NCBI GenBank assembly: GCA_033439265.1
Contig: JAVTVX010000035.1
Coordinates: 7,854,001-7,918,000, forward strand
Length of the DNA stretch: 64,000 nt
Reading direction: 5' to 3'
From: Dillenia suffruticosa
Taxonomy: Eukaryota; Streptophyta; Magnoliopsida; Dilleniales; Dilleniaceae
Part shown: piece by piece, positions 52,261 through 64,000 of the stretch
Numbering within the stretch: the stretch's first letter is position 1
Layout of the letters: every line of letters begins with the position of its first letter
Notes under the pieces: model-generated
Databases searched by the model: none
What the model was told of the DNA's origin: nothing
What the model saw: only the letters and a program-made list of their open reading frames with translations
Program-made: the position numbers and the translations under genes

Positions 52261-52404
52261 AATGGACAATATGGCTGACCTGCAGAGCCAGCTCATTTTC
52301 CTCTCCATTGGGAGATGTAGTGGCGAGTGCTTATGCCGCGCTTGGGGAAAGTGCGAGGTATGTGGGGATAAACAGATGCTCTCGCTATAGAAAGGAGTAA
52401 GCGC

Positions 52405-52410
52405 CACGTG
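52405..52410. promoter_or_regulatory. G-box/ABRE-like CACGTG in MAPKKK promoter
   Basis: GCCACGTGTG lies just upstream of a long CT-rich leader, in the probable core promoter. bZIP/bHLH factors bind such G-boxes. Use here is inferred. Confidence 0.35.
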
Positions 52411-52488
52411 TGGGACTACCTGGCGCCACCCCCACGCGCGTCATCTCCCATTCTCTGTCTCTCTCTCCCCCTCTCTCTCTCCCTCTCA

Positions 52489-52686
52489 ATGGCGTTCCTC
52501 CGCCATTCCTCATCTTTTGTGTCTTACGTTTCTCTGTCTCCCTCTCTCTCTAAGCGTCGCAACTCTCGCTTTCTCTCTCTTCTTCACACAAACACTCATT
52601 CTCTCCATCTCTCTTCGTCAGACATCATCAATCAGCCTAATAGAAACCTAAATACAAGACGTTCCTATTACGCATTCACTGATTAG
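52489..52686 (+). CDS. Upstream ORF in the MAPKKK 5' leader (65 codons)
   Basis: ATG at 52489 opens a 65-residue Ser/Arg/Leu-rich frame that ends before the 5'-UTR intron (52797-53258: donor CTCAG|GTACCC, acceptor TTACAG|GG). It resembles no protein family and sits in CT-rich leader sequence. If the leader starts upstream of it, it could reduce translation of the main ORF. The transcription start is not visible, so this is tentative. Confidence 0.35.
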   Translation: MAFLRHSSSFVSYVSLSPSLSKRRNSRFLSLLHTNTHSLHLSSSDIINQPNRNLNTRRSYYAFTD

Positions 52687-52910
52687 AATATTCGCTAGAG
52701 CTTCTTCCCAGATTCCTCAAGGAGGAGGTTTATTCTATTCTAGGGTTTCTATACTCCCAGACTCTCTGATTTTGTCTCAGTTAAGAAGATTCTCAGGTAC
52801 CCATATTGATTTTTTTTTTAATAATAATTGCAAAATTACTTGTTTCTTCTGATGAATTTTGTTGTTTCGATCGTGAATTTTTTTGATTATAATGGATAAT
52901 TCGAATTGGG

Positions 52911-52911
52911 A

Positions 52912-52934
<23 letters not shown>
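52911..52934 (+). repeat. (AT)n microsatellite in 5'-UTR intron
   Basis: About twelve AT dinucleotides followed by a poly-T run, inside the leader intron of the MAPKKK gene. Confidence 0.85.
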
Positions 52935-52942
<8 letters not shown>

Positions 52943-53277
52943 TTTTGGTCAAGTACTGATTATGCTTGAGGGTTGTAAATGGTGTTATTTATGGCCATGT
53001 ATCTGGAATTTGTTATATAGAATGAATGCGTTTTGAATTTTAAGCTTCAAGGACTGAGTTCTGAATTGGTTGGGCCGGTGAGAGTCATATATGAATTGAG
53101 TCGTTATTGGGGATTTTTTCTGATTCTAATTTTGGTTGTTGGTTTAAAAGGAGATTTTTTTTCTCCATGCTTGGAATTTCAATGAAGAATCTGTGTGCTT
53201 GCCTTCAAAGATTGAGTCTGGTTTTGCGGGATGAATTGGTTGAGCTTGTAAGTTACAGGGTGTGAGTTTTATACTCC

Positions 53278-56200
53278 ATGTGTTATAAGGGAATCGAGTG
53301 TTTAAGAGAGAGTGAAAGCCCAATTGAGCAAGAGCGGTATCAGGCTGTGTTTGGGATGGACAGCCCGTTGGCAGCCCAGTCCTCTATTCCAGGTTCTGAT
53401 GAAGAGAAACCACGTGTGAAATTTTTGTGCAGTTTTTCTGGCAGCATATTACCTCGACCACAAGACGGGAAACTCCGTTATGTTGGGGGAGAAACCCGGA
53501 TTGTGAGTGTGCCACGTGATATTAGTTATGAGGAACTGATGGGAAAGATGAGGGAGCTTTTTGAAGGGGCAGCATTGTTGAAGTATCAGCAACCAGATGA
53601 GGATCTTGATGCTCTTGTTTCGGTTGTGAATGATGATGATGTGATTAATATGATGGAAGAGTATGATAAGTTGGGTTCTGGAGATGGATTTGCAAGATTG
53701 AGGATTTTTCTGTTTTCGCATCCTGAGCAGGATTCTCCTTCGCCTTTTGACACAGATGAAAGGGATACTGAGAGGAGATATGTGGATGCATTGAACAGTC
53801 TTAATGAGTACCCAGAATATAGAAAACAGCTAGTGGTTGAATCTCCCATAATGAGTCCAGTTGATGATGTCCATGTAGCCGAGCAGTTCTTTAACCCTAT
53901 AATCAGTGTTGATGCTGGACCTCACAATGCGAGGAACTATGAACTGCCAATGTCACAGGTCAATTTGCGTCACCTTACGATTCCTCATATGGGTTCAGGG
54001 CAACCTCAAAAGTATAATGAGGTAGAGGCTCCATGGAGCCCTTACTATTCTCCTAGGCTTCATGGGCACCATGAGGCCAGGCCAATGGTAGAATTTCCAT
54101 CTTCTCCGTCATCTTCTCGTTATCGCATGCCATTTGGAGAACCAACAGATAAGTGTATGGATAGAATGCCTGAAGAATATGGTCGACAACAATTTAATCA
54201 TCAGCCACCATTTGATCCTCAGCACCAATATGGTGACAATATAATGTGGCTGCATACAGGAGCTGTGACCGGTGATAATGCAGGATTTCCTGGAAATATA
54301 CTCCATGGTCCCAATATGTTCGAAGCGAGCAGCATCTGTGAGCACTGCAGGATGAGTTTCCCAAGAAATCAAGGTTTTAATCCTGATTACCACCGGAAGC
54401 ATGGGGAACAACCTCATGTGGGGCAACATAACATAGGGAATGGATTTCATCAGCTTCCTAATGCATGTGTGGAATGCCTTCCAAGTAAAGAGACTTTTGT
54501 AATGAATTCTGATCCTAAGTTGCATCCTAGTATGTACTCCATAGATCAGAGTGATCTGCGAGCTTTCTACAATGAGAGTCACAATCATGAGAGAGGGCGG
54601 GCCCTACACTGTCAGTTGACCACAAGGATTGAAGAACCAAGAGCTCATATGTCTACGGCTAGTCGCATAAATGATCATTACATTGTAGATGGCAGTGCTA
54701 TAAATTATCCTATTGGGCACGGTAACTTGTCTGATGGGCGTCACTATATATCTCATGAGGAACCAAGGCATATCCGAGCTGGACCGGAGACTGGGATCGA
54801 AATGTTTCATGACCAAGCTTCTACTATAGGACCTCAAGTCCATGTTCCTGCTCCCGAAGAGCAAGGAATCAGGCCTGGAAATTTGCCATATGCCTATAGC
54901 GCAGATAATCTGTATCACAACCCTCTTGGACAAGCATCTGCTTATGCATCGTGGAGAAATGTTCAGAATCCAATCCCTCGTGCTCCTTATGAAGCATCCA
55001 GTCAGCAAGCAAATGGGACAATTAGTCAGGCATTTCTCCGGAATCCTCAAGAGAACAGTCCAATGTTGACTGTTGGAGTCGAACATCGAGGTTCTTGGGT
55101 TGATTCCTCCCAGAAAATGTTGGTTGATGTACCCCTTGTTCCCGAATTTGCTTATGGTTCTAGTTATATACCAGCTCAGTCCACACCTGACATGTTAAAA
55201 ATTGCAAAACCTGTGGAGCCTACCCAACAGCCTGATTCAGGAGAGCATACTTGTGTGACTGAAGCAGAGGTAGTAGGAGTAAAAAGTAATATTGGAGAGG
55301 GAGAAGGCATTGAACATCCAAATAATATTGAAAGCAATAATACTCAAAATCTTTCAGAGCCTGTTACAATGAACAGCTTGAAACATATTGATGAGTGTGA
55401 TGATGCTAAAAAATTTAGTACAGCTCTTGCTGATGCTTCTCTTGAACATGCAAATCCTTTGGCCAAACAGTTGACCATTTTGCCTGAGTTGATAGCTTCT
55501 GTCAAGAAAGCAGCTCTAGAAGATGTTGAAGAGGTTAAAGCTGATACTGAATCAAGTGCTGGTGTTGTTCCTTTGGATGACACAACCAGAAAGGAGGCTA
55601 CTTCAAATAAAGCAGAGTCATCGGTAAATGAGTAGAATTTGCTAGTCACTTGGTTCTCCTGAATGCTTGTCCTTTTTTTTTCTTTTCCTTACTAGCTGTT
55701 TTGTAGAAGAATGCTAATGGCGATGTGGAGGTGGATTCAGATAATGAAAGTGTAAGCAGTTCCAAGATTGAGCCTACAACAGCTGAGGCAGAAGCCATTG
55801 CAAGGGGCTTACAGGTTCTTAGTGTCTCTTTCATTAGCACCTTTTTTTTGGGTTCAATTCCTTGTTTATTGCCATGTGTTAATTTAATTTGGGGTCCTGA
55901 AGTTTTCACTGTCATGTTTAACTGATTACAGAAGGGGTGCATTTTTTTTTTTCATTTGCATCTGGTTACACTTTGCATGTTGTCTTTTTGAAACTCTGAT
56001 TTTGTACAATGTATGCTAGATGTTACAGTTAGGCACTGTTGAATTTTCACAATCAGTGGGAATCTTTAAGATTTGATAATGTAAAAAATAGTTGAAATAC
56101 ATTTGGATCATTCATCAAAGTGCAAGCCCTTAGGGTGCCCGTTTTGCACCCAGCTGCTCATGCATTTTGAAGAGGTTACAAATTAGTCACAGTCCACTCT

Positions 56201-59200
56201 AGGCCATTTTCCCTTTGGATGGAACTTGAGGTTATTTTCCTCTATAATTTAATTATAGGAAGCAGAAAAGTAATTATCAAGAAAGTTTCTTTGGGTGCTA
56301 GTCATCTGTTCTGTAAAAATGCTTTTTTCTGCTTATGTATTCTCCATTTGGAACAAAGTCTTGCACCAGTTGCTTCATCAAAATTATGTCCAGATTAAAT
56401 ATTATTTTAGAATGCTAGAGGCTCTTAATTCTCACGTTGCCAGGCACTGATCTTGGATTAAGCCTTTACAGACTACTTGAAAATTGAAACTTTTGACGAA
56501 GTTATAGAATCAAGGAAGCCATACAGGATCTCTAGAAAAGACCATGAATTCAGAGCATTCGTTTTAACTCTCGTCTTGTAAATTACCATCTCAAACTAAA
56601 CTTATTTTTGGATTTATGATATTAACATTTTAATTATGATGTCTCTCAATCAAGTGTCATTTGATCAAACAAAATTCAAGTGAGTTTCCAACCTATGGTG
56701 CTTATGTAATATATGTATCAATGTCAAAAATATCCTACAACACCGAGTATCTTTCAACAATTACCTCAAATTCCACCGATATTCCTATGCCGCTGCAACC
56801 GTTAACAAATATACATACACTAGAAGCACCTTGGTACCTACTTGAACGATATCCATGTAGATTCATGAACAACTTTGATTTATTTCAGTAATATAGTTAC
56901 AATTGAATGGCTTTGAAGAGTTTACCTTTTCCTTTTACTTTCTATTCAATTTCGGGTAAATTTGGAGTGAGCAGATTACGAAGTGGCCCTTGCCAGAGGC
57001 TTCTTAATGTATCCTGTTGATTTGAGATGGCTTTTGGCGTGATGGTGAATCTCGCAAAAAAATGAGATTATCCTAGTTAATGGAGTGGATAATGGTGTTA
57101 GCTGGCTTCTATTTCAGGTTGTGGAGTGGGGAGCCTGCTGATATCTTATCTGGGACTTTCTCCCGGAGCTAAACAGCAGAAGGCTATTTGGGATAGGGTT
57201 GTAGAGAAGTTTGAGGAAAGGTTGGTAGGGTAGGGGTATCTCTCCAAGGACACCTTTTCCAATCTCTCCCTATATTTTGTCACTATTTTCCATCCATGCC
57301 TTGGTGGCCAAAAGATTATAAAGCATTCAAAGAAGATTCTTATTGTGACCAATGTCTAGAGGGAGCAAACTTTAGAATCTCCTCTTCACCATGCAAACCC
57401 TTCCAAACCAGATTTATGGATGTGCTGTGGAGTAATGCAGCAGTTGCATTTTTCACTTTCTTTCTGGGTGAGGGACTTTGATGAAAGGAAAAAGAATAAC
57501 AGATGTGATCAAGATAAACAAAGAAGAAGACAGTCTAGAGGTTATGAGAATATTACTGATCTGGCATTGGTCGACGCCTTATATGTTAGAGGTCTGGGAT
57601 GGCATAATCTTGTATCTCTCACAAAAGTTGAGAAGAAAATGGAACTGCCTATTGGTCTTTATGAATTAATGTAATGTGACTTATGCTATTGGAAGTCTTA
57701 GTAGGTGTCAGCCCCAGGCTTTACGATCTGTCCCCAGATCATTTCCTGCTCAAACCATAAACCACCCAACTAAAGCAATTGAAAAAAAAAAAAAATTCCA
57801 GAACTAACAGAGATGAGTTTTATTCCTATCTGGGAAATGATATGAAAGCATAAAAGGTGTGAAACCCTTTTGTCCTGGCCAAAATAATTTTTTCCCTCCT
57901 TTGATCAGTGTACATAATGAAATTCTCGTGAACTCCAAAAGGGTTAAATCTTAGTGGTCAACTACGCTTTGAATTTCAGTTTTTTAACTCAAAGAACAAA
58001 CTGGATTAATTTTCCCCTTGGTATTTGACTTTCTTAGCGTGAGTATTTTCGTATGACACTGGTTAGTGCTTAGTTTGGAATTGTATATTGATGCTTAAAA
58101 TGCCCTGCTAACATTGATTATGAGGGAAATGTTTTATTTGAAGAGTCTAGTGCAAGATCCATTAGGGTCACATTTAGGTCTAAAAAGTGCAATTATTCAT
58201 AAACAGTTGCACATATAACTGGAAGCAATATGCTAGATTCTTTTTGTATTTAATTTTTAATAAAAATATTTGTTTATTTAATTTGTTTTAAGTTCATGAC
58301 TATGCATTTATCTGAATGGGATTTTCTATGCTTGTCTAGACAATAAAGAATTCTGATCTTGAAGAGGTTCGAGAATTGGGGTCTGGTACTTATGGGGCTG
58401 TCTATCATGGAAAATGGAAAGGTTCTGATGTGGCTATAAAGAGAATCAAGGCCAGCTGCTTTGCTGGGAGGCCATCTGAAAGAGAACGTTTGGTAGTCTC
58501 GGAATCCTTAGTGCATTTTTATTTTTTATAATTGGGACTAGTGTTTGGGGGCTATTTGGCAAACTTTTATCTCTTCTAGAAAGGATAGAATACTTCTTTC
58601 TTTGAAATTATCATCCCATGTATGATCTCGTGTTTGACATCGTAAATGATTAAAGGGCATTAATTATTGATAGTTCTCTAAAAGTTCTATATGCTGGGAT
58701 GGAGTTTGAGTTGTCAAAGGATTTGTAAAACTTTGCACATTAGTTTGGGGAAAAAAGTGATGTTGCAAACATCTAATATTGCTATGCCTTTAATCTAGAA
58801 GTAGTTTTGTTTTGTTTTGTGTTTTGTGTTTTTTTTTTTTTTTTTTTTTTTTGATGAATCACCTTTAGTATAGGAGTTAGCTTTCTTATTTTAGTGCCTT
58901 TATGGGCAAACCGAGATGTGACTGTGGTTCCGGTATCGCTGGTTATAGTTTCAAATCAACGGTTTTCGGTTTTTGATCTAGAGGAACCAGAATTGAATGT
59001 TAAAGGGGTGGTTTTGGTTTTGATTTTAGAGCGGTTGGTTTCAGTTCAAACAGTTCCAATTTTGATTCGGATTCCAACTGGTTTAAGTTCCGATTTTAGA
59101 ACCGAAACTATAAAAATTAAAAAAATAAAAAATAAAAATATATATTGATCTTTTTTGAAAAAAAAAAGAATACAAAAAATGTGGCTGATTAATGACGATA

Positions 59201-61912
59201 TGAATTTAATTGGAAGGTTATTAAATCCTTTAATCAATTCAATAGAGAACATTTGAAACCCACTTTGCCACTGTCCATGAGGGATAAATATTTATTGCCC
59301 CCATTAAATTTATAAAATAATTTATTTAAATTAGTTTTTCTAATATAAAAATTATATACATTTTTATAATTGAATTTTAATGATTATATTGATTTTTCAT
59401 TGACTAAAATAGAAAATTTTCTACGTCTGCTTTCAAACTAATAATAATAATTTTTAATATTTTCTATTTTTAATTTACTTATTTTACAACCAGCAAATTA
59501 AAAAAAATATTTTAGAATAAGTTTTGGTTTGAACTAATTGTTCTCGATAGTTCAAACTGATGGCTCTTGACAGTTTGAATCGACCGTTCTCGGCAGATTG
59601 ACCCAGCCTTTAAATACAGTTCCGATTTCGGTTCCTGAATCACAAACTTGACCACGGTTCAGCTATAATTGTGACCACATCTAGGCAAACCTTGTGCGAC
59701 TTCCAAATCTGTGCCTTTTTATCAAGAAATATGAGAAATGGTTGGTGTTGCCCACAGAGAGATCTTTCCATGGATTTTGTGAGTACTATTTTATGGTTCC
59801 GAGCTGTGAAAAATATTGGAGTAGTTTATACATGTGTGAGGTACATTCCACAAGATTTATAAGGGCGGTGAGAATCTGAAAGATTCTTATTGTCACTTCC
59901 TTCTTCCTAAAAAAGGTCCAAAAATGTTATTTTATTTTATTTTTTTGGGGCCCTACAGTGTCCCCACTCTGGTGAATAACCATGTTGCCCATTGTTTGTA
60001 TGTCTTTGAAGGATTCTTTCACAAAGGAAAGGTAAATCGAGAGTTAAAAATAAGTTTCTTGAAAAAAGTAGCATTTTGATATGTATCTAAAATATGTTTA
60101 GTGGGAGTAAAATAATATGATAATAAGAATATGTAAGAACATTTGAACCTAGAAGTGTTCTTCCTTGGATTATATAGTTCAGTCAATCATAAGAAGTGGT
60201 ATAACTTTTACTGTTGTTTGAATGCATGACATGTTTTGAAATTCTAATACTTCGAATGTCTTATGTAAATGTTGTCACACTTTGTTTTTGATATAAAGGC
60301 ATTGGCAATAAAGGACCAGACTTGATGGTAACATTCATTGCAATGGAAGAAGAACAGATAGAATAAATTTGAGAATGATGGGATTGAAATGGGGATAACA
60401 GGCTTATGAATGGACATTAGAGCTGGAAGTTGTCTTTTGGCTACTCATCAGTCTGTATTATTTAGATCAGTTCTATCTCTTGCACTCTGAAACCATGTCT
60501 GTTGGAGTTTGTACTCTCTTAGTGTTCTTTGATTCTCCATAAAATTCTGTCGCTCAATTTTCTTCTTGCAAGCTCTCTCATTGATATTGTTCATTTGATA
60601 TTTGAGTTTCTTTTGTAATTGTATTGGCATGGTTAGTTTGATTTTCCATTGATTGCTTCCTTTTTATTTATTGCCTAAGATTGCTGATTTCTGGAAGGAA
60701 GCCCTGATATTGAGTTCGTTGCATCACCCCAATGTTGTTTCTTTCTATGGCGTAGTTCGTGATGGTCCTGATGGATCTCTGGCAACCGTGACTGAATTTA
60801 TGGTAAATGGATCCTTGAAACAGTTTCTGCATAAAAAAGACAGGTATGCATTCGACAGTTTTGAAGTGATTTTGTGCATCTGGAAAGATTTTTCTGTTAC
60901 TGGCTGTATGCTATATCTCAAAGTGCTTATTCTTTCAATGGGGGCCATTTGCTTTGCAACTTCACTTTATCCCCCTAAAAATAATTTTTGACCACTAAAA
61001 TATGGGAGGTAGCCAAGTGCTCTTTCAGAGACATTACCGAACGGAAAAAACAGAGATTGTAAAATCAACAAGACCATGATTATTGGTTTTTTTTTTGGCC
61101 AAACTAAAGTAATGTTTAATGACTTTCGTCTGTCTGGCAATTTTGTGATAACTAACCAGGACAATTGATCGTCGCAAGAGACTGATTATAGCTATGGATG
61201 CTGCATTTGGAATGGAGTATTTGCATGGGAAGAACATTGTGCATTTTGATCTAAAATGTGAAAATTTGCTTGTAAATATGAGAGATCCACATCGACCTGT
61301 GTGTAAGGTATTCTAAACTCCATAAGCTCTGCAAATTTCAATTAATCAAATTGATGAATTAGTCATTTCCCAGCCTGTGTAAGTTGCTAGTTCTATAATA
61401 TTCTTAAATAACATCACCCTCAACTAGATATTTAGCATGTGGTAGAATTTTCTGGTACTGTTCTTGTCATGGCCAGTGTTACCAATTTTACGAAACTTAG
61501 CATGCTTGTGGTGTCCTACATCTTGTATGGGGTGGGACCTTGGTGGCTAACTGTGTGAATATCTACTAGATTGGTGATCTTGGCTTGTCAAAGGTAAAAC
61601 AACACACATTAGTATCTGGTGGTGTTCGTGGAACATTACCTTGGATGGCGCCTGAACTTCTTAGTGGGAAGAGTCATATGGTGACAGAAAAGGTAAATTG
61701 ACAGAAGTGGTGCTTATAGAATTTACTGCCTTTCCAGTGATTTCAGTATTTTGTTCTTTTCTGTGTTTTAAGTCCTTTATCAAGTTTTCTTTATTCTGAA
61801 ATACTTTTATTTTCTGTGTTGTAGATTGATGTTTATTCTTTTGGGATTGTGATGTGGGAATTGCTCACAGGTGATGAACCCTATGCAAATATGCATTGTG
61901 CTTCAATTATAG
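53278..61912 (+). CDS. PB1-domain Raf-like MAPKKK (group B), C-terminus beyond window exons
   Basis: Seven in-frame exons: 53278-55623, 55707-55814, 58340-58492, 60680-60843, 61160-61307, 61570-61692, 61825-61912. The large first exon holds a PB1 domain (about residues 46-145) with an OPCA-like acidic motif, [21 protein letters not shown] long Pro/His/Asn-rich linker of low conservation follows. The kinase domain starts near 824 with G-loop [15 protein letters not shown] (Lys852), HFDLKCEN (Asp954, HFD in place of HRD), DLG (976-978) and [12 protein letters not shown] and DLG variants are usual for plant B-type Raf-like kinases. Members act in osmotic/ABA and other signalling upstream of SnRK2s. 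The reading frame ends at 61912 in codon phase 1, and no exon for the last kinase subdomains appears before 64000, so the gene is cut by the window. The start could also be Met27 at 53356. Confidence 0.93.
55815..58339 (+). other. MAPKKK intron 2 (2.5 kb)
   Basis: The intron lies between the linker exon and the kinase G-loop exon. I saw no coding match or clear element in it; short frames near 57296-57670 are unsupported. Confidence 0.65.
58913..59683. mobile_element. Non-autonomous hAT-like element, perfect 8-bp TSD
   Basis: The 771-bp block in MAPKKK intron 3 is flanked by GGCAAACC at 58905-58912 and 59684-59691, the 8-bp TSD length of hAT transposons. The ends are short imperfect inverted repeats: left GAGATGTGACTGTGG, right (reverse complement) TAGATGTGGTCACAA. 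Both subterminal regions are full of GGTTC/GAACC motifs, frequent in plant hAT MITEs. No transposase was seen. Confidence 0.7.
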
Positions 61913-64000
61913 GTAGGAGCACCACTCTTGCCTCTAATTGTTTTTCATTTTTCATTCTTCTTTCAGCGACGTGTGTTCCATCTATATTCGCTATTACTAA
62001 TGTACAAGCCTAGAAGGAGAATTGAATTATTTATGTTCATATTCTCTCATCTGGATTTGACTTTCATCAATGCATCATTCTTCTTGTCTTAATATGTGAT
62101 GATTTTCATACGTATTTTGTTTTTGTTTTTTGTGGTGGTGGTGGGGGGGATCCCACTTATGCAATTATTTGGGAAGGGACATTCATGTTTAATTGCATAG
62201 ATATTATAATTTCCAGATGCATTCTTGTCAAAGGATGTTTGAGGTAAATTTTGAACTGAAGGTTTATGTATTCTTCTCGATCATTAAATCGCACGTACCC
62301 ATCAGGCAACCTGATGTTCCTTAATTTTTACAATGTCCACAAATAAGATCACTCTCTGAGGACCTTTTTTTTTTTCCCTACATGCATCAGTAGCGTATAA
62401 TGTTCACAAAGGTCTGCTCTAGCAGTTACATGTTTGTATGCTAATTTTGCAAGGTCATAATGCATTAATGTAAAGATCTATGCTATTATATTTTTTATTC
62501 TCTCTTCCTGATTATTATGCTCTGTTCAGCAGACATGGGTACTAAGAGTAGATAGCCTCAACATTTTTCTTTTTCTTGTTTATAGTTTTTCAGTGGAATG
62601 CTAGTTCAGATTTCTTTAATGTTGATGTGAATCTGGCGCAAATTTCCTTATACTGTGATGGAACAAGGTTCATTAAAATTAATTAGGAGAGGATTGCAGG
62701 TGGTGACTAATGGTAGTAGGACAAGTTTAAATTTCAATATGATGGAAACTTGTTCCAGGTCAATAATAAGTGTTATTTCATCCTTCTCAGCAGTATAAGG
62801 AAGGGTTTGTCATTGTATTAATGTGTGTGTGGCAGTCTACAAGTGTTCTGATTATTAAAATATTGAACTTTGGCACATTTTTGGTAACTAAGAAAGCGGT
62901 AGTTTGTTGCTTCTATCTGTGTATTTCATTGTTGATAATGAGTAACTCTACCATTCAATTGGACGGTGGGGAAGATATATATATTTACTTATTTATTTAT
63001 TTATGTTTGATAGAAAAAGAAGAATGTATTAGATGAAGGAGAGAATATACAAAAACTCCGAAGGATAAGAAAATCTTAGAAGTAAGAAGGAACAAAATAA
63101 GAAAGTGCAATTAAAAGTAATGCACAGTTGCTTTTCAATCCCTTTTCAAGTCTTCTAGATTATAATTTTTATAAATTTTTGAGGCGTGAGCCTATAGAGA
63201 AGTATAAAAAACAATTGTCTCACAAAAGAGAAACTTGTGGTCTGATTGCAGAAAATTCTTGTATTCCGCTCTCTCCAAATACACAATGGGATGGCCAGAA
63301 ATGCCCATTTCCACAATAACTGAGTTATTCCTTCGAAAATCGTTAAAAGTTGCAAGGAACAAATTAGAAAGTCTCATAGGACAAATCCAATCATTGTCAT
63401 GTACAACACTTCATATGTTTCAAATCCAATCGTTAAAAGATGGGGGAAGAAATATTAATTGTGCAGAAAACACTTCATATGTTTCATGTGGAAAGGTGAG
63501 CCAACAGATGATGTAAATGAGTAGTGGAAGAGAAAGAGAAGGAAAGGGGATAATTAGAGAAACCAGTCATAGGGAGACAGAAGAGAGATAATAGAGGAGA
63601 ACTCTTGAGAGGGAAGAGAAATATAGGAAGGAGAAAACTAATAAAAGAAGTAAGATGTTCAGACACAATATTGTTAAATAAATTGAACATGCAAAGCAAT
63701 ATAATAAAATGAAATCTTAATAATTCATTTTTTGAATAAACTACTATAATAGATTGAGTTTATATAGAAAATCTATTATTACTAATATGGAAACATAAAG
63801 ATAAAAAGGGTTAAAAATTCTCAAAATCAAATTAATTATTGACTTATTTTAATGTATAATATTTTTTAATAATTGATTTGATTTTAATAGATAATATTCT
63901 CTAATGTCCTCCCTCAATTTTACTCAATATGGTATAATGAAAATCATTTAAAATTGAAAGAGATCCTACACCATAAAAAGGCCTGTGGATTTCACCAAGG
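61913..64000 (+). other. Last visible MAPKKK intron (partial)
   Basis: The donor ATAG|GTAGGA at 61912 starts an intron with no downstream exon found before the window end. The stretch contains the LINE-tail repeat at 63011-63520 and AT-rich sequence. Confidence 0.6.
63011..63520 (-). pseudogene. LINE 3'-end remnant (repeat family copy 2)
   Basis: On the reverse strand the frame 63355-63155 contains 'LLWKWAFLAIPLCIWRERNT' followed by RIF, the conserved W-(x)n-IW-x-ERN-x-RIF motif at the end of plant LINE ORF2. Flanking sequence resembles 31921-32480. It is fragmentary and has no reverse transcriptase core here. Confidence 0.6.

Noticed and set aside
54604-55086. 160-residue reverse-strand frame
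   Set aside because: It is the antisense shadow of the MAPKKK first exon, which has clear PB1 and kinase continuity on the plus strand.
57296-57674. Short overlapping frames in MAPKKK intron 2
   Set aside because: Overlapping frames of similar length with no family resemblance; the intron is fixed by the kinase exons on both sides.

Overview
This window is plant nuclear DNA. It has GT-AG spliced genes with many introns, multi-kilobase introns, AT-rich spacers, and a dense layer of SINEs, MITE-like elements, LINE remnants and a Cassandra-type TRIM. The gene content (CBP60, fused BIO3-BIO1, FGGY kinase, RPT2, PB1/Raf-like MAPKKK) fits a flowering plant, probably a non-grass. I cannot name the species.

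Layout: (1) 238-5181, plus strand: the last two visible coding exons of a CBP60 calmodulin-binding protein; its 5' part lies outside the window. (2) 5182-10861: 3' UTR, a reverse-strand LINE RNase H fragment and an AT-rich spacer with inverted-repeat elements. (3) 10862-25414, plus strand: a complete 14-exon BIO3-BIO1 gene (847 codons) encoding the bifunctional mitochondrial dethiobiotin synthetase / DAPA aminotransferase of biotin synthesis. (4) 28196-41670, plus strand: an FGGY-family sugar kinase gene that looks like a pseudogene. Almost all exons are recognisable, but two in-frame stops, at least three frameshifts, a damaged exon and a mutated donor are visible. Its introns hold SINEs, a LINE fragment, a Cassandra TRIM with 5S-rRNA-like LTRs and two MULE-type elements. 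(5) 44650-49862, minus strand: a complete 6-exon RPT2 (26S proteasome ATPase Rpt2/S4, 445 aa) with N-myristoylation signal and C-terminal LYL. (6) 52489-61912 and beyond, plus strand: a PB1-domain Raf-like MAPKKK with a uORF and a 5'-UTR intron; its final exon lies past the window end.

The genes are not an operon and share no pathway. From memory, CBP60B, BIO1 and a PB1-Raf kinase are close neighbours on Arabidopsis chromosome 5 (At5g57580, At5g57590, At5g57610), so the block looks like conserved ancestral microsynteny expanded by transposons. I found no undescribed enzyme system. The most interesting signals are the decaying FGGY locus with its layered transposon archive, and two GC-AG introns.
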